Below are positions 26,687 to 35,919 of a DNA stretch of 64,000 nt, piece by piece. Position numbers and translations under genes: made by a program. Numbering within the stretch: the stretch's first letter is position 1; each line of letters begins with the position of its first letter. Under the pieces are notes generated by a model that was not told where the DNA came from, did no database searches, and was given only the letters and a program-made list of their open reading frames with translations. The DNA is taken from contig CP134492.1 of NCBI GenBank assembly GCA_031761875.1, forward strand, positions 3,100,001 to 3,164,000. Direction: 5' to 3'. Origin of the DNA: Bacillaceae bacterium IKA-2 (lineage in GTDB: Bacteria; Bacillota; Bacilli; Bacillales; Anaerobacillaceae).

Positions 26687-28442
26687 GCTCTTCAATTGCT
26701 CCTTCCGCCTTTGTTGGAATGAAAAATGAAATTGTCGTACCTTTACCTTCTCTTGTTTTAATAGTGAGCTCCGCCTCTTCACCAACAAGCATTTGTAAAC
26801 GACGGTTTACATTATAAATACCAATTCCTGTCCCAGTGTCTGACTCTATTTGATTTTGCTTCAATAATCGAAATTTTTCTTCCCCAATTCCTACACCATT
26901 ATCTTCTATACTAACGATCATTCCTCTATCATCCTTTTTTATCAGGATAGTAATTTCACCATTTTCATTTAACGACATTATTCCGTGTTTTACTGCATTC
27001 TCAACTAAAGGTTGTAGCGTCAGCGTTGGAACTTTTATCATTAACGCTTCAGGACAGACGTCATATCGGACCGAAAGCTTATTAGCAAATCTAGCTTGTT
27101 CAATTTCTAAATAGGATTTCACATGATTCAATTCGATTTCAAGTGTATTCCACAAGCGATTAACCCCATATAAATTTTGTCTGAAATAATTCGATAAAGA
27201 CAATAATAATCTCCTTGCTTTATTAGGGTCTATACGAGTTAATGAGACAATTGTATTAATAGCATTAAACAAAAAGTGTGGGTTTACTTGTGCTTGAAGT
27301 GCCTTGATTTCAGATTGCTGGGCTAGTTGCTGATGACGATCCACTTCGGCAAGCTCCAATTGGTGACTTAACAAAGATGACAACCCTTTAATCAGTTCTA
27401 TAACCATAGGAGATAATTCTTTTTCTGATTGAAAATAAAATTTCAACGTACCGATCGTTTCTTCATCTCGCTTTAACGGTGCGATAATCGCTGCTTTAAT
27501 CCGTTTATCGTATCCTGTCTTCTGTAATTCTTCATTTTTTGTAATTAAAAGTTCTCCTGTATTAAGTACCTGTTTTGTTGCATTTGTTTTTATTTCTTTA
27601 CTTATGACGTGTTGCTCAGTTGCTAGACCTTCATACGCTAAAATTTCTTTTCGATTCGTTATGGAAACTGCCACAACATTCACTTCTTTTAAAAGAATTG
27701 CACACGTCGCCTTAGAGGATTCAGGTGTTAACCCCTTTCTTAAGTACTTCAATGTTAAATCCGCTAGATTAAATGCCTTTTGGGCTTGTGATGATCCGAT
27801 TTTCTCTTCCTCATTCACAACATTTTTAATAATTAAAATAAATATTCCTACACCTATTCCATTAGCAATAATCATCGGAACACCAATACTTTGGACAAGG
27901 GCTAACGCGTGATCAAATGGCCTTGCTACAAGAACAATAATCACCATTTGAATAGCTTCGGCAAGTGCACCAACATAAAAAGCTGTCTGAAGGGAAATGA
28001 TCCGTTTATGATGATGTTTTTTGTAAAAATACCCAGCAACAACACCAGCGATGATCGTTGAAATACCACAAGCAAAAGCAGTAAATCCCCCCAGTAAATA
28101 TCGATGCCCCCCAGCAATAATTCCAGCTCCGAGTCCTGCCTTCCAACCACCTAAAAGACCAGCAATCACAATGCCAATGACCCTGGAATTTGCGATCCCT
28201 TCTTCTTCAGCAAGGGGAATTGTCCATCTCGTATATGTAACATTTTCAGGACTTACTGTAATTCCTGTATAAGTACCAATAATTCCAAATAAACCAAAAA
28301 AAGTTATAAAAGCAATCCATTGTAACTTCGAAACCTTTTTCTGATCAATAACATTTCGAACAAACTTAAAACGAGTCATAATAAAAGCAACTGTAACAAT
28401 AATTCCCAAACGTTCAAGCATTAATAATAATAGTTCCCACAT
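26673..28442 (-). CDS. LytS-type sensor histidine kinase
   Basis: 589 residues. Five- or six-TM 5TMR-LYT sensor (about 1-200), a GAF-like domain (about 220-360), a His_kinase domain with phospho-acceptor H388 in NPHFLFNAIN, and HATPase motifs (ENAVKHGI, DNGVGIG, GTGIGIYNV). It would sense an extracellular metabolite such as pyruvate by analogy with LytS/BtsS. Operon with the response regulator. Confidence 0.92.
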   Translation of the reverse strand: MWELLLLMLERLGIIVTVAFIMTRFKFVRNVIDQKKVSKLQWIAFITFFGLFGIIGTYTGITVSPENVTYTRWTIPLAEEEGIANSRVIGIVIAGLLGGWKAGLGAGIIAGGHRYLLGGFTAFACGISTIIAGVVAGYFYKKHHHKRIISLQTAFYVGALAEAIQMVIIVLVARPFDHALALVQSIGVPMIIANGIGVGIFILIIKNVVNEEEKIGSSQAQKAFNLADLTLKYLRKGLTPESSKATCAILLKEVNVVAVSITNRKEILAYEGLATEQHVISKEIKTNATKQVLNTGELLITKNEELQKTGYDKRIKAAIIAPLKRDEETIGTLKFYFQSEKELSPMVIELIKGLSSLLSHQLELAEVDRHQQLAQQSEIKALQAQVNPHFLFNAINTIVSLTRIDPNKARRLLLSLSNYFRQNLYGVNRLWNTLEIELNHVKSYLEIEQARFANKLSVRYDVCPEALMIKVPTLTLQPLVENAVKHGIMSLNENGEITILIKKDDRGMIVSIEDNGVGIGEEKFRLLKQNQIESDTGTGIGIYNVNRRLQMLVGEEAELTIKTREGKGTTISFFIPTKAEGAIEEHEKN

Positions 28443-28531
28443 AATATTTATTTGACTCCATTCACTTTTTATTGGATTAAAGATCTTCTTTATATTGTAA
28501 CGATAATCCTTTACAATACATATTTTTTTAA

Positions 28532-28574
28532 ACTAAAAGAACTCCTTCACATTAAATGAAGGAGTTCTTTTAGT
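28532..28574 (-). terminator. terminator of the liv operon
   Basis: An 18-bp perfect stem (28532-28549 with 28557-28574). It lies downstream of livF (minus) and upstream of the LytS gene. Confidence 0.8.
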
Positions 28575-28616
28575 TGGTTAGTGAATGAAATTCATTCTAG
28601 TATATTCATAGTTCAA

Positions 28617-29405
28617 TTATACGTAACGGGCACGTTTTTTATAGGATGTTCCTTCTCGGAAGCTCTTTCTTCCTTTATCAGTCATTCCTAGGTAAAATTC
28701 GCGGACTTCTTCATTAGCTAATAGTGATGCGGTTGGTCCTTCTAATGCAATTCGACCGTTCTCCATAATATAACCGTAATCAGCTATCGATAAAGCAACA
28801 TTCGCATTTTGCTCAACAACAAGAATAGACATACCCTCGTCCTTATTAATTTGTTTAATGTTTTGGAAAATATCTTTTACAAGTAAAGGGGCAATTCCAA
28901 GCGACGGCTCATCTAATAAAAGCAGTTTCGGCTTTGCCATAATTCCTCTGCCGATCGCTAACATTTGCTGTTCTCCACCAGATAACAATCCTGCCGCTCT
29001 CAGCCTTAACGCCTTTAATTTCGGAAAATAGTGATACACTCTTTCTAAATCACTCTTTATGTTATTTCGGTCTATTCTTGTATATGCACCTGCCATCAGG
29101 TTTTCTTCCACAGTAAGATGTTTAAAAACCCTCCGTCCTTCAATACATTGAAAGATACCGCTTTTCACAATTTTGTCAGGGTCAGTACCCTTAATATTTT
29201 CTCCTTGAAACTCGATTAAACCATCTGTAACTTGCCCACCTTCTTTTTGTAACAGTCCAGAGATGGCTTTTAATGTTGTTGATTTCCCTGCTCCGTTACT
29301 ACCTAAAAGGGCAACTATTTTTCCTTCTGGAACTTCAAGAGACATTCCTTTTAATACTAGAATGATTTTTGAATAAACAACTTCAATATTACTAAGACGG
29401 AGCAT
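28617..29405 (-). CDS. livF: branched-chain-amino-acid-type ABC transporter ATP-binding protein (LivF type)
   Basis: 262 residues. Walker A GSNGAGKST, signature LSGGEQQ, Walker B LLLLDEPSLG. LivF-type ATPase of a hydrophobic-amino-acid (HAAT) family importer. It is the last gene of the operon, separated from the binding-protein gene by a hairpin (29436-29510) that may lower its expression. The real substrate may be aromatic or fatty acids, given the embedded CoA ligase. Confidence 0.9.
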   Translation of the reverse strand: MLRLSNIEVVYSKIILVLKGMSLEVPEGKIVALLGSNGAGKSTTLKAISGLLQKEGGQVTDGLIEFQGENIKGTDPDKIVKSGIFQCIEGRRVFKHLTVEENLMAGAYTRIDRNNIKSDLERVYHYFPKLKALRLRAAGLLSGGEQQMLAIGRGIMAKPKLLLLDEPSLGIAPLLVKDIFQNIKQINKDEGMSILVVEQNANVALSIADYGYIMENGRIALEGPTASLLANEEVREFYLGMTDKGRKSFREGTSYKKRARYV

Positions 29406-29435
29406 ATGTCAACCTCCTAAAGGTTAGAAATATAG

Positions 29436-29510
29436 AGAGGGCATTATTGACTAAACATCATTCCAAGGTAAAGAAGTAAAACCTTCTTTCCTTGGAACAA
29501 AATGCCCTCT
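29436..29510 (-). other. long hairpin between binding protein and livF
   Basis: Nested inverted repeats: AGAGGGCATT with AATGCCCTCT, inner TTCCAAGG with CCTTGGAA, innermost AAGAAG with CTTCTT. No strong T run follows on the minus strand, so partial termination or an mRNA 3' end protecting the abundant binding-protein message is likely. Confidence 0.65.
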
Positions 29511-29520
29511 TTATCAAGAA

Positions 29521-30816
29521 TTAATAATCGCCAATACCAAAGTAGTCTGTAATCATCATCCATTCGCCATCTTTAAGTTGCCCTAAACGGATTTGGTCAG
29601 TACCGGCATGATTATCAGAAGCAAAAGAAACATCTGCCCCTAAACCAGCTAATTGGAAATTGGAAATTGATTCAATCGCAGCTTTAATGTCTGGACCTGT
29701 AACATTACCATCTGTTTCAGCAATTGCAATACTTACAGCTTCAGCCATAATGCTTGCCGTCGCCCAGCCTTGAACGAACTTTTGATTTATATCGTCAACA
29801 GTTCTACCTTTTGATTCTAAATATTCAAGAATTGGTGCCATTCCTGGTAGATCTTCTGTAGGAAAGGCGTGAGTTACGACTCCAATATAACCATCTAAAA
29901 CATCAACCCATTGTTGGTTCTCTGCTCCAGATGGTATTAATCCTTCACCAGCCGTCCAGTTTAACCCCATAAATTGTGTACCCCATCCTAATGCTTTTGC
30001 ATCACGGACAACATTTCTCGTTTGACCCCATGTGTAGTTAATAATTGTATAGTCTGGCTCCTCATTAGTTCTTGACCAAGACTGAAGCGTTACTTGTGGA
30101 TCTGTGTCACCTAGTTCAATTAAAATATCCGGTGTAATTTCTACTTTACCCGCTAGTTCTGATGCGGCATAGTCTTTAATGTCTTGAATTGGCGACTCAC
30201 TAAAAGGGTGCCCTTCATGATAAACTAAAGCCACTCTTGGCGTTGAATCACCTTCGTGATTTTCATTAATCCATTCAAGAATTGCTCGACCTTGATCAGA
30301 ATAACTTGCTGCGAGTAAAAAGTTATAACCACTTTCACTTCCAGTATCCTTTAAGTTTTCAGAATACGAAGCTGATACAAATGGAATTTCGTCATTAATG
30401 ATTTGTTTTCTTAGAGCTTCTGTATCTGCTGTTCCCCATCCAAGAACCGCAACTACTTCATGACGATCTCTTAGTGCTTGATAAACTTGTTGAGCTCGAC
30501 TCGTGTCATAGGCATAATCTTCACCAATAAAGTCAATCTCATAGCCATCTATTCCACCTTTAGAGTTAATGTACTCAAAAAATGCTCTCTCACCTTCTGC
30601 ATATGGGGCTCCTACATCACCAGTAGCACCCGATTCATCAAATAGACCACCTAGTTTTATTACTTTATCGCCTGTCGCTTCTGGTGCATTTGTACCAGCA
30701 TCACCAGAAGGTTCTGGATCCGAATTCCCCCCACCGCAAGCGGCAAGTAAACCAAGAAACAATACGAGACTTACTAACATGAAACTTACCTTCTTCAAAC
30801 TAAAGTGCATGAACAA
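29521..30816 (-). CDS. livK: ABC transporter substrate-binding lipoprotein (LivK-like)
   Basis: 431 residues. Lipobox LLAAC with C27, then a low-complexity linker and a type I periplasmic-binding fold (KLGGLFDESGATGDVGAPYAEG...). Residues typical of the amide/aromatic-acid binding subgroup rather than strict leucine binding are suspected only from context. Start TTG 30816 has GGGGG at 7 bases; ATG 30810 is the alternative. Confidence 0.85.
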   Translation of the reverse strand: MFMHFSLKKVSFMLVSLVLFLGLLAACGGGNSDPEPSGDAGTNAPEATGDKVIKLGGLFDESGATGDVGAPYAEGERAFFEYINSKGGIDGYEIDFIGEDYAYDTSRAQQVYQALRDRHEVVAVLGWGTADTEALRKQIINDEIPFVSASYSENLKDTGSESGYNFLLAASYSDQGRAILEWINENHEGDSTPRVALVYHEGHPFSESPIQDIKDYAASELAGKVEITPDILIELGDTDPQVTLQSWSRTNEEPDYTIINYTWGQTRNVVRDAKALGWGTQFMGLNWTAGEGLIPSGAENQQWVDVLDGYIGVVTHAFPTEDLPGMAPILEYLESKGRTVDDINQKFVQGWATASIMAEAVSIAIAETDGNVTGPDIKAAIESISNFQLAGLGADVSFASDNHAGTDQIRLGQLKDGEWMMITDYFGIGDY

Positions 30817-30899
30817 AATGATTCCCCCTTAATTTTTTTATATTTTTATTCAAAATCTCATCTAGAGATTTTGAAAGTCGATAACATAAACTAGAGATT

Positions 30900-31961
30900 T
30901 TAGTATGAAAATGGCCACAGTCGAAAGTAATTTTTAATGTTATTCCAAATATGGACTAACCCTCCTGGTTCAAAGATTAAAAATAAGATAATCACTAATC
31001 CAAACACAAATTGACGAAATGATGAGAGAATAGCGTGAGCATCTGGTAAAAATATAGTTAAAAATTCTACCATGTATCCAAGTGCTACTGGTAATAGGGT
31101 AATAAAAATCGCCCCTAATATCGCCCCAAATACACTACCGAGCCCACCAACTAAAATCATTGCTAAGTATTGAATAGAAACTTGCATACTATAAAGCTCT
31201 ACAGTAACAATCATCGTGTAATGAGCTAGAAGCGCCCCAGCAATTCCAACAATGAACGAACTGATTGCAAACGACATCACTTTATAACTAAATAAGTTAA
31301 TTCCCATAATTTGTGCGGCAACGTCCCGGTCACGTACGGCTAGGAAAGCTCGCCCTGTTCGTGTCCGAAATAAATTAAGGGCATAGATCGTTGTCAAAAC
31401 GGCAATAACCAAGACTAGATAGTAGTAACTGTTGTGGCTCTGAAACGAGAATTCTCCAACAGTGGGCCGTGACAAAATCATCCCCGATCCACCACCAGTT
31501 AAACTTTTCCAGCGACCGATAATCCATAGGATTATTACTTGAGCTGCTAATGTTGCAATAGCTAAATATAAACCTTTCAGCCTAAGTGATGGTATCCCGA
31601 ACAGACCACCGATAATCGCTGTGATTAGTCCTGCAGTAGGAAGAGAAATCCAAAAGCTCCATCCTAGTGTCGATGTCAAAATGGCTGAAGCATAACCCCC
31701 TACAGCTAAGAAGGCACCTACTCCTACTGAAATTTGGCCAGTAAAACCAGTTAATATATTAAGTCCTATAGCTCCAATTACTGCAATAGCAGCTAATGTC
31801 GCTAAACCGATAACATAATTTGAAGCAAATAACGGGAACAAAAATAGTAAGATAACAATTACTAACATCCTTATTTTCACCCTTGGATTGCGAAACAGTT
31901 CCATATCTTTACGGTAACTCGTTTTATAATTTCCACATTCCATTACAAATGGATTCTTCAT
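30900..31961 (-). CDS. livM: ABC transporter permease (LivM type)
   Basis: 353 residues, about nine transmembrane segments; NILTGFTGQISVGVGAFLAVG is a LivM signature, and the GIAGALLAHY region matches the family. A 40-residue N-terminal cytoplasmic extension (to about MELFRNPRVK) is present. Starts 5 bases after livH. Confidence 0.9.
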   Translation of the reverse strand: MKNPFVMECGNYKTSYRKDMELFRNPRVKIRMLVIVILLFLFPLFASNYVIGLATLAAIAVIGAIGLNILTGFTGQISVGVGAFLAVGGYASAILTSTLGWSFWISLPTAGLITAIIGGLFGIPSLRLKGLYLAIATLAAQVIILWIIGRWKSLTGGGSGMILSRPTVGEFSFQSHNSYYYLVLVIAVLTTIYALNLFRTRTGRAFLAVRDRDVAAQIMGINLFSYKVMSFAISSFIVGIAGALLAHYTMIVTVELYSMQVSIQYLAMILVGGLGSVFGAILGAIFITLLPVALGYMVEFLTIFLPDAHAILSSFRQFVFGLVIILFLIFEPGGLVHIWNNIKNYFRLWPFSY

Positions 31962-31965
31962 TCAT

Positions 31966-32850
31966 TCACACCCTTTCTATTCCACCTTTACCAAATAGAC
32001 CATATGGTTTAATCATTAAGATAAGTATGACAATAATAAATGGCATTACTTCTTTTATACCACCACCAAGAATGGGCTGAAGATAACCTGCAGATAAATT
32101 TTGCAATATACCAATTATGAAACCACCAACAATAGCGCCTGGAATACTATCAAGCCCTCCTAAAATTACAACGGGGAGAACAGTTAAGCCAATCATCGCC
32201 ATCGAAGCGTCTACACCATTAATATTTCCTAGCAATACCCCACCTACTGCTGCGACTAGCGCTGCAATTCCCCACGTAATAGCATAGACTGACTTAACAC
32301 TAATACCCATCGATAGAGCTGCCATTTGGTCATCTGCAACAGCACGCATTGCAAGACCCATTTTCGAATATTTAAAAAAGATTGAAAATGCTAAAAGTAA
32401 AATCATCACAATAATAAATGACCATAAATAAACTGGGGAGATAATTATTCCCCCTAATTGAATTGGTGTAGCTGGAAAAATAGGTGGATATGATTTTGTT
32501 TGGTGTCCAAAAACCATGTGCACAAGACCACCTAGTAAACTCGCTAAACCAATCGTAGCCATAATAACCGATATTACCGGTGCATTTATTAAAGGTCTTA
32601 GAACAACCCTTTCAACCGTCATCCCTACTGCAGCATTGATAACAAGGGTTAGTAAAAATGCGATAATAAATGGTATTTGATAAACGGTCACTAACGTAAG
32701 ACAAATATATGACCCAATTAAAACAAATTCTCCATTGGCTAAGTTTAAGGCGTCACTTGCTTTATAAATAAGAACAAAGCCTAGAGCAACTAAAGCATAA
32801 ATACTACCAACAACAATACCCGTTATTAGCATCTGTAAGAAAAATGTCAT
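31966..32850 (-). CDS. livH: ABC transporter permease (LivH type)
   Basis: 294 residues, about eight transmembrane segments; NLANGEFVLIGSY and the GILQNL region match LivH. Four bases from the CoA ligase gene upstream. Confidence 0.9.
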   Translation of the reverse strand: MTFFLQMLITGIVVGSIYALVALGFVLIYKASDALNLANGEFVLIGSYICLTLVTVYQIPFIIAFLLTLVINAAVGMTVERVVLRPLINAPVISVIMATIGLASLLGGLVHMVFGHQTKSYPPIFPATPIQLGGIIISPVYLWSFIIVMILLLAFSIFFKYSKMGLAMRAVADDQMAALSMGISVKSVYAITWGIAALVAAVGGVLLGNINGVDASMAMIGLTVLPVVILGGLDSIPGAIVGGFIIGILQNLSAGYLQPILGGGIKEVMPFIIVILILMIKPYGLFGKGGIERV

Positions 32851-32853
32851 TCT

Positions 32854-34761
32854 CTAAGCCACCTCCTGTCCTATATCCAATAAAATCACCCTAAGTTTTT
32901 GTTTAGTTTCTTGATCGATTTCAGTATCGTCACTCAATTGAATACTTATTTCACTCTCTGTTCCATACATTCCTTCAATTAAACGTCCGTATTTTGCAAT
33001 GACATAACTTCTTCTTAGCCTTCTAAGTCGAGTTAATTCTTGATCAGCGGTATTTAACTCTTTATGAAGGAGAATAAATTTCTTCACTCTTGAGTTTTTA
33101 GGTACATCTTTCATAATGATTGATACTTCTTTTTCAATAAGATTAATCACTTCTGGTAGTGCAGCTAGATCCGAATACGTTGTGTAAACAAGTTGATTTT
33201 TTTCCGCCCATCTTCCGACATTCTCCATATCGATATTCACCATTGCGACGATATAGGGTTGATTTTTTCCAAAAGCTACTGCTTCACGAATATAAGGACA
33301 TAACTTTAATTTATTTTCAATATACGTCGGTGAGATCTTTTCCCCAGCGGGTGTCTCAATAACATCTTCCATACGATCAACAACATATAGGTGACCATTA
33401 TCACCCATGTACCCTACATCACCCATATGCATCCAGCCATTATCCAAAACTTTTTTAGTCAATTCTTCATTGTTATAGTATCTTTGGAAAACACCTGGGC
33501 TTTTTATTAAAATCTCACCCTCCCCAGAGATTTTCACCTCTGTATTAGGAAGTGGAACACCAACGCTATCAAAATTGACATCAAAATCACGATGCGAAAA
33601 GGCAACTCCTGACAACTCCGTTGACCCATAAGTCTGTTTTAAGTTAACACCTAAGCTATGGTAAAATTCAAATACTTCTCTTCCAATTGAACCTCCAGCT
33701 ATATAAGCACTTTTTACTCTTGCTAGACCTAAGTGATCTCGAATTGCACTAAAGACTAAATAGTCTCCAAGCGTATACATGACCTTAGTCATGAAAGAAA
33801 CCGAATGATTATTAAGCTTAGCTTCAGCCATTTTCTGCCCATAAGGTTTAAATAGATTGTAAACTTTCTTTTTAAACCAACTAGATCCTTGAATACGTAA
33901 TTTAAACTTAGAAACAATGTTTTCATACATTCTAGGTGGAGCAAATATGACATGTGGACCTATTTCTCGCAAATCATTTTCTACCGTTAATGTTTCTTCT
34001 GGAAAGTTTATAATTACTCCATGGCATATCGACTTAGTAACATTGTTTATTTGTTCACCGATCCACGCTAGTGGTAGAAAAGACAAGTAGTCATCAGCTT
34101 TTTTGACTAATTCAATTTCAGAGAAATGATTAGCTACAGAGATTAAATTTTGATGCGATAAAAGTACTCCTCTTGGCTCTCCCGTCGTTCCCGAAGAATA
34201 GGCGATAATTGCGGTGTCACTTGATTTAACCCTAGCGATTTCTTTTTGAAATTCATCAGGATTGCTCTCATCATGATTTTTTCCAAACTCTTGTAAATCC
34301 TCTATATACATTAGCTTTTTGTGATTATATTTTCTCATTCCTTTAGAGTTATAGAAGATAATTTTTTCGATATTAGGAATTTCATCTTCAATCTTTAGTA
34401 ATCTATCAACTAGTTCTTGGTCTTCAACAACGACAATTTTTGCTTCGCAATGATTTAACATATAGGAAATTTCCGAAGGTGACGCTTCTTGATAGACACC
34501 AACAGCAATACCACCAACGCTTTGTGCTGCTAATTCGGCAAAAAGCCAATGTGGTTTATTTTCACCAATAATCGCCAATTTATCACCTGATTTAAATCCT
34601 AATGATTGAACTAGCCCTAAACCAAGATACTTCACATTCCCATAATAGGAAGACCATGTTATTTCATTCCATATCCCTAAGTTCTTTTGCCTCATTGCAA
34701 CCTGCTTACCGTTTTTTTCTGCATGATCTAGCAGTAGTTGCGGTAACGTTTTATCAGACAT
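32854..34761 (-). CDS. AMP-binding acyl-CoA ligase (FACL-like)
   Basis: 635 residues. Phosphate loop SSGTTGEPRGV, A5 motif KQTYGSTELSG, A7-like MHMGDVGYMG, A8-like VVDRMEDVI. It activates a carboxylic acid to an acyl-CoA, probably the substrate brought in by the surrounding transporter. It is embedded between livG and livH in one operon, with short gaps. GGGAGG precedes ATG 34761. The long C-terminal extension (about 590-635, acidic) is unusual compared with short-chain ligases. The acid is not determined. Confidence 0.9.
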   Translation of the reverse strand: MSDKTLPQLLLDHAEKNGKQVAMRQKNLGIWNEITWSSYYGNVKYLGLGLVQSLGFKSGDKLAIIGENKPHWLFAELAAQSVGGIAVGVYQEASPSEISYMLNHCEAKIVVVEDQELVDRLLKIEDEIPNIEKIIFYNSKGMRKYNHKKLMYIEDLQEFGKNHDESNPDEFQKEIARVKSSDTAIIAYSSGTTGEPRGVLLSHQNLISVANHFSEIELVKKADDYLSFLPLAWIGEQINNVTKSICHGVIINFPEETLTVENDLREIGPHVIFAPPRMYENIVSKFKLRIQGSSWFKKKVYNLFKPYGQKMAEAKLNNHSVSFMTKVMYTLGDYLVFSAIRDHLGLARVKSAYIAGGSIGREVFEFYHSLGVNLKQTYGSTELSGVAFSHRDFDVNFDSVGVPLPNTEVKISGEGEILIKSPGVFQRYYNNEELTKKVLDNGWMHMGDVGYMGDNGHLYVVDRMEDVIETPAGEKISPTYIENKLKLCPYIREAVAFGKNQPYIVAMVNIDMENVGRWAEKNQLVYTTYSDLAALPEVINLIEKEVSIIMKDVPKNSRVKKFILLHKELNTADQELTRLRRLRRSYVIAKYGRLIEGMYGTESEISIQLSDDTEIDQETKQKLRVILLDIGQEVA

Positions 34762-34779
34762 ATTTTCATAGCCTCCCTT

Positions 34780-35550
34780 CTAACCAGTTTCTTCTTCCCC
34801 TAGATAAGCTTTAATTACTTCTGGATTATTTTGAATTTCTTCAGGTGTTCCAAAACCAATTAACTTTCCAAAATCTAGTACTGCAATATGATCAGATAAA
34901 TCCATAATAACTCCCATATCGTGTTCAATTAAAACAACTGTCATCCCTTTTATTTCATGCATATCAATAATATAACGAGCCATATCTTCTTTTTCAGTGC
35001 TGTTCATTCCTGCCATTGGTTCATCTAGTAAAATCATTTTGGGGTTAAGAGCTAATGCTCTTCCTACCTCTACTTGTTTCTGGCGACCGTATGGTAATGT
35101 TCCTACAGGAACGTTACGAATATCCTCCATTTCGAGAAATTCTATTACTTCCTCGACAGCACGTCGGTGTTCAACCTCTTCTTTTTGCGCTGATCCCCAA
35201 TATAAACCACCTGCAACAAGTCCTGATTTCATCAAGATATGTCTACCAAGTTTAAGGTTATCTAGCACCGACATATGAGCAAATAGAGCAATATTTTGAA
35301 ACGCTCGTGAAATTCCAAGCCCAGTACGATTATATGGTTTCATCGTCAAAATTTCTTTCCCTTGAAACTTAATTGAGCCATTGGTCGGTCGATATAGACC
35401 ACTAATACAATTGAGCATACTCGTTTTCCCGGCACCATTTGGTCCGATTAGTGAGAAGATTTCACCTTCTTCAATTCGATAGCTGACATCATTTAGTGCC
35501 TTTACACCACCAAACTGTAAAGAAACATTTTCAACAGTCAAGATTGCCAT
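34780..35550 (-). CDS. livG: ABC transporter ATP-binding protein (LivG type)
   Basis: 256 residues. Walker A GPNGAGKTS, signature LPYGRQKQ, Walker B MILLDEPMAG, H-loop region EHDMG. First gene of the operon. The LivG-type C-terminal extension is present. A SigA promoter and dyad lie upstream. Confidence 0.92.
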   Translation of the reverse strand: MAILTVENVSLQFGGVKALNDVSYRIEEGEIFSLIGPNGAGKTSMLNCISGLYRPTNGSIKFQGKEILTMKPYNRTGLGISRAFQNIALFAHMSVLDNLKLGRHILMKSGLVAGGLYWGSAQKEEVEHRRAVEEVIEFLEMEDIRNVPVGTLPYGRQKQVEVGRALALNPKMILLDEPMAGMNSTEKEDMARYIIDMHEIKGMTVVLIEHDMGVIMDLSDHIAVLDFGKLIGFGTPEEIQNNPEVIKAYLGEEETG

Positions 35551-35593
35551 CCACTCTCTCCCTCTCTTTTATGTAGATGTAAATGCTAATGTT

Positions 35594-35623
35594 ATTATAT
35601 AAATGAACAACCGCTCAAGTCAA
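35594..35623 (-). promoter_or_regulatory. SigA promoter of the liv-ligase operon with TetR-like dyad
   Basis: Minus strand: TTGACT (35618-35623), 18-base spacer, TATAAT (35594-35599). The spacer contains TGAGCGGTTGTTCA, an imperfect inverted repeat in the position of a TetR-type operator. No TetR gene is adjacent. Confidence 0.6.
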
Positions 35624-35837
35624 CATAATATTTTAAATTTTGTGAAAATTATTAATATTACAAACATGGTAGTGTTAAAAAACAGGTTTGTATGCTTTGT
35701 TAACTTTATACAACAGTAAAAAAATCCATATAATAACAAAAAAATAGCGCCGAATTGTTATCTAACTTTTTTACTTATTTTTTCACGATTTCACAATATG
35801 GTCACTTATTTAAGCTTAATTTACATTAAAACTAAAT

Positions 35838-35843
35838 TATAAT
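35838..35843 (+). promoter_or_regulatory. candidate -10 of the diheme peroxidase gene
   Basis: A perfect TATAAT, with a weak -35 (TTAATT) 16 bases upstream. The 369-base gap 35551-35919 also contains the liv promoter; I found no acceptable TGTGA-N6-TCACA box in it. Confidence 0.35.
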
Positions 35844-35919
35844 AACAATAAAGAAGTAGACATTATTATTTAGTAATTGATGTTTAGTTCAAATCAAATT
35901 TATAGGGGGGAATTTATAT

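Noticed and set aside
28580-28594. GAATGAAATTCATTC palindrome as a FadR-type operator
   Set aside because: Its spacing differs from the Bacillus FadR site and it lies at the 3' end of the liv operon, not at a promoter.
35760-35815. TTCACAATATGGTCACTT upstream of the diheme peroxidase as a seventh TGTGA-type box
   Set aside because: The two half-sites are in the wrong orientation and spacing for TGTGA-N6-TCACA.
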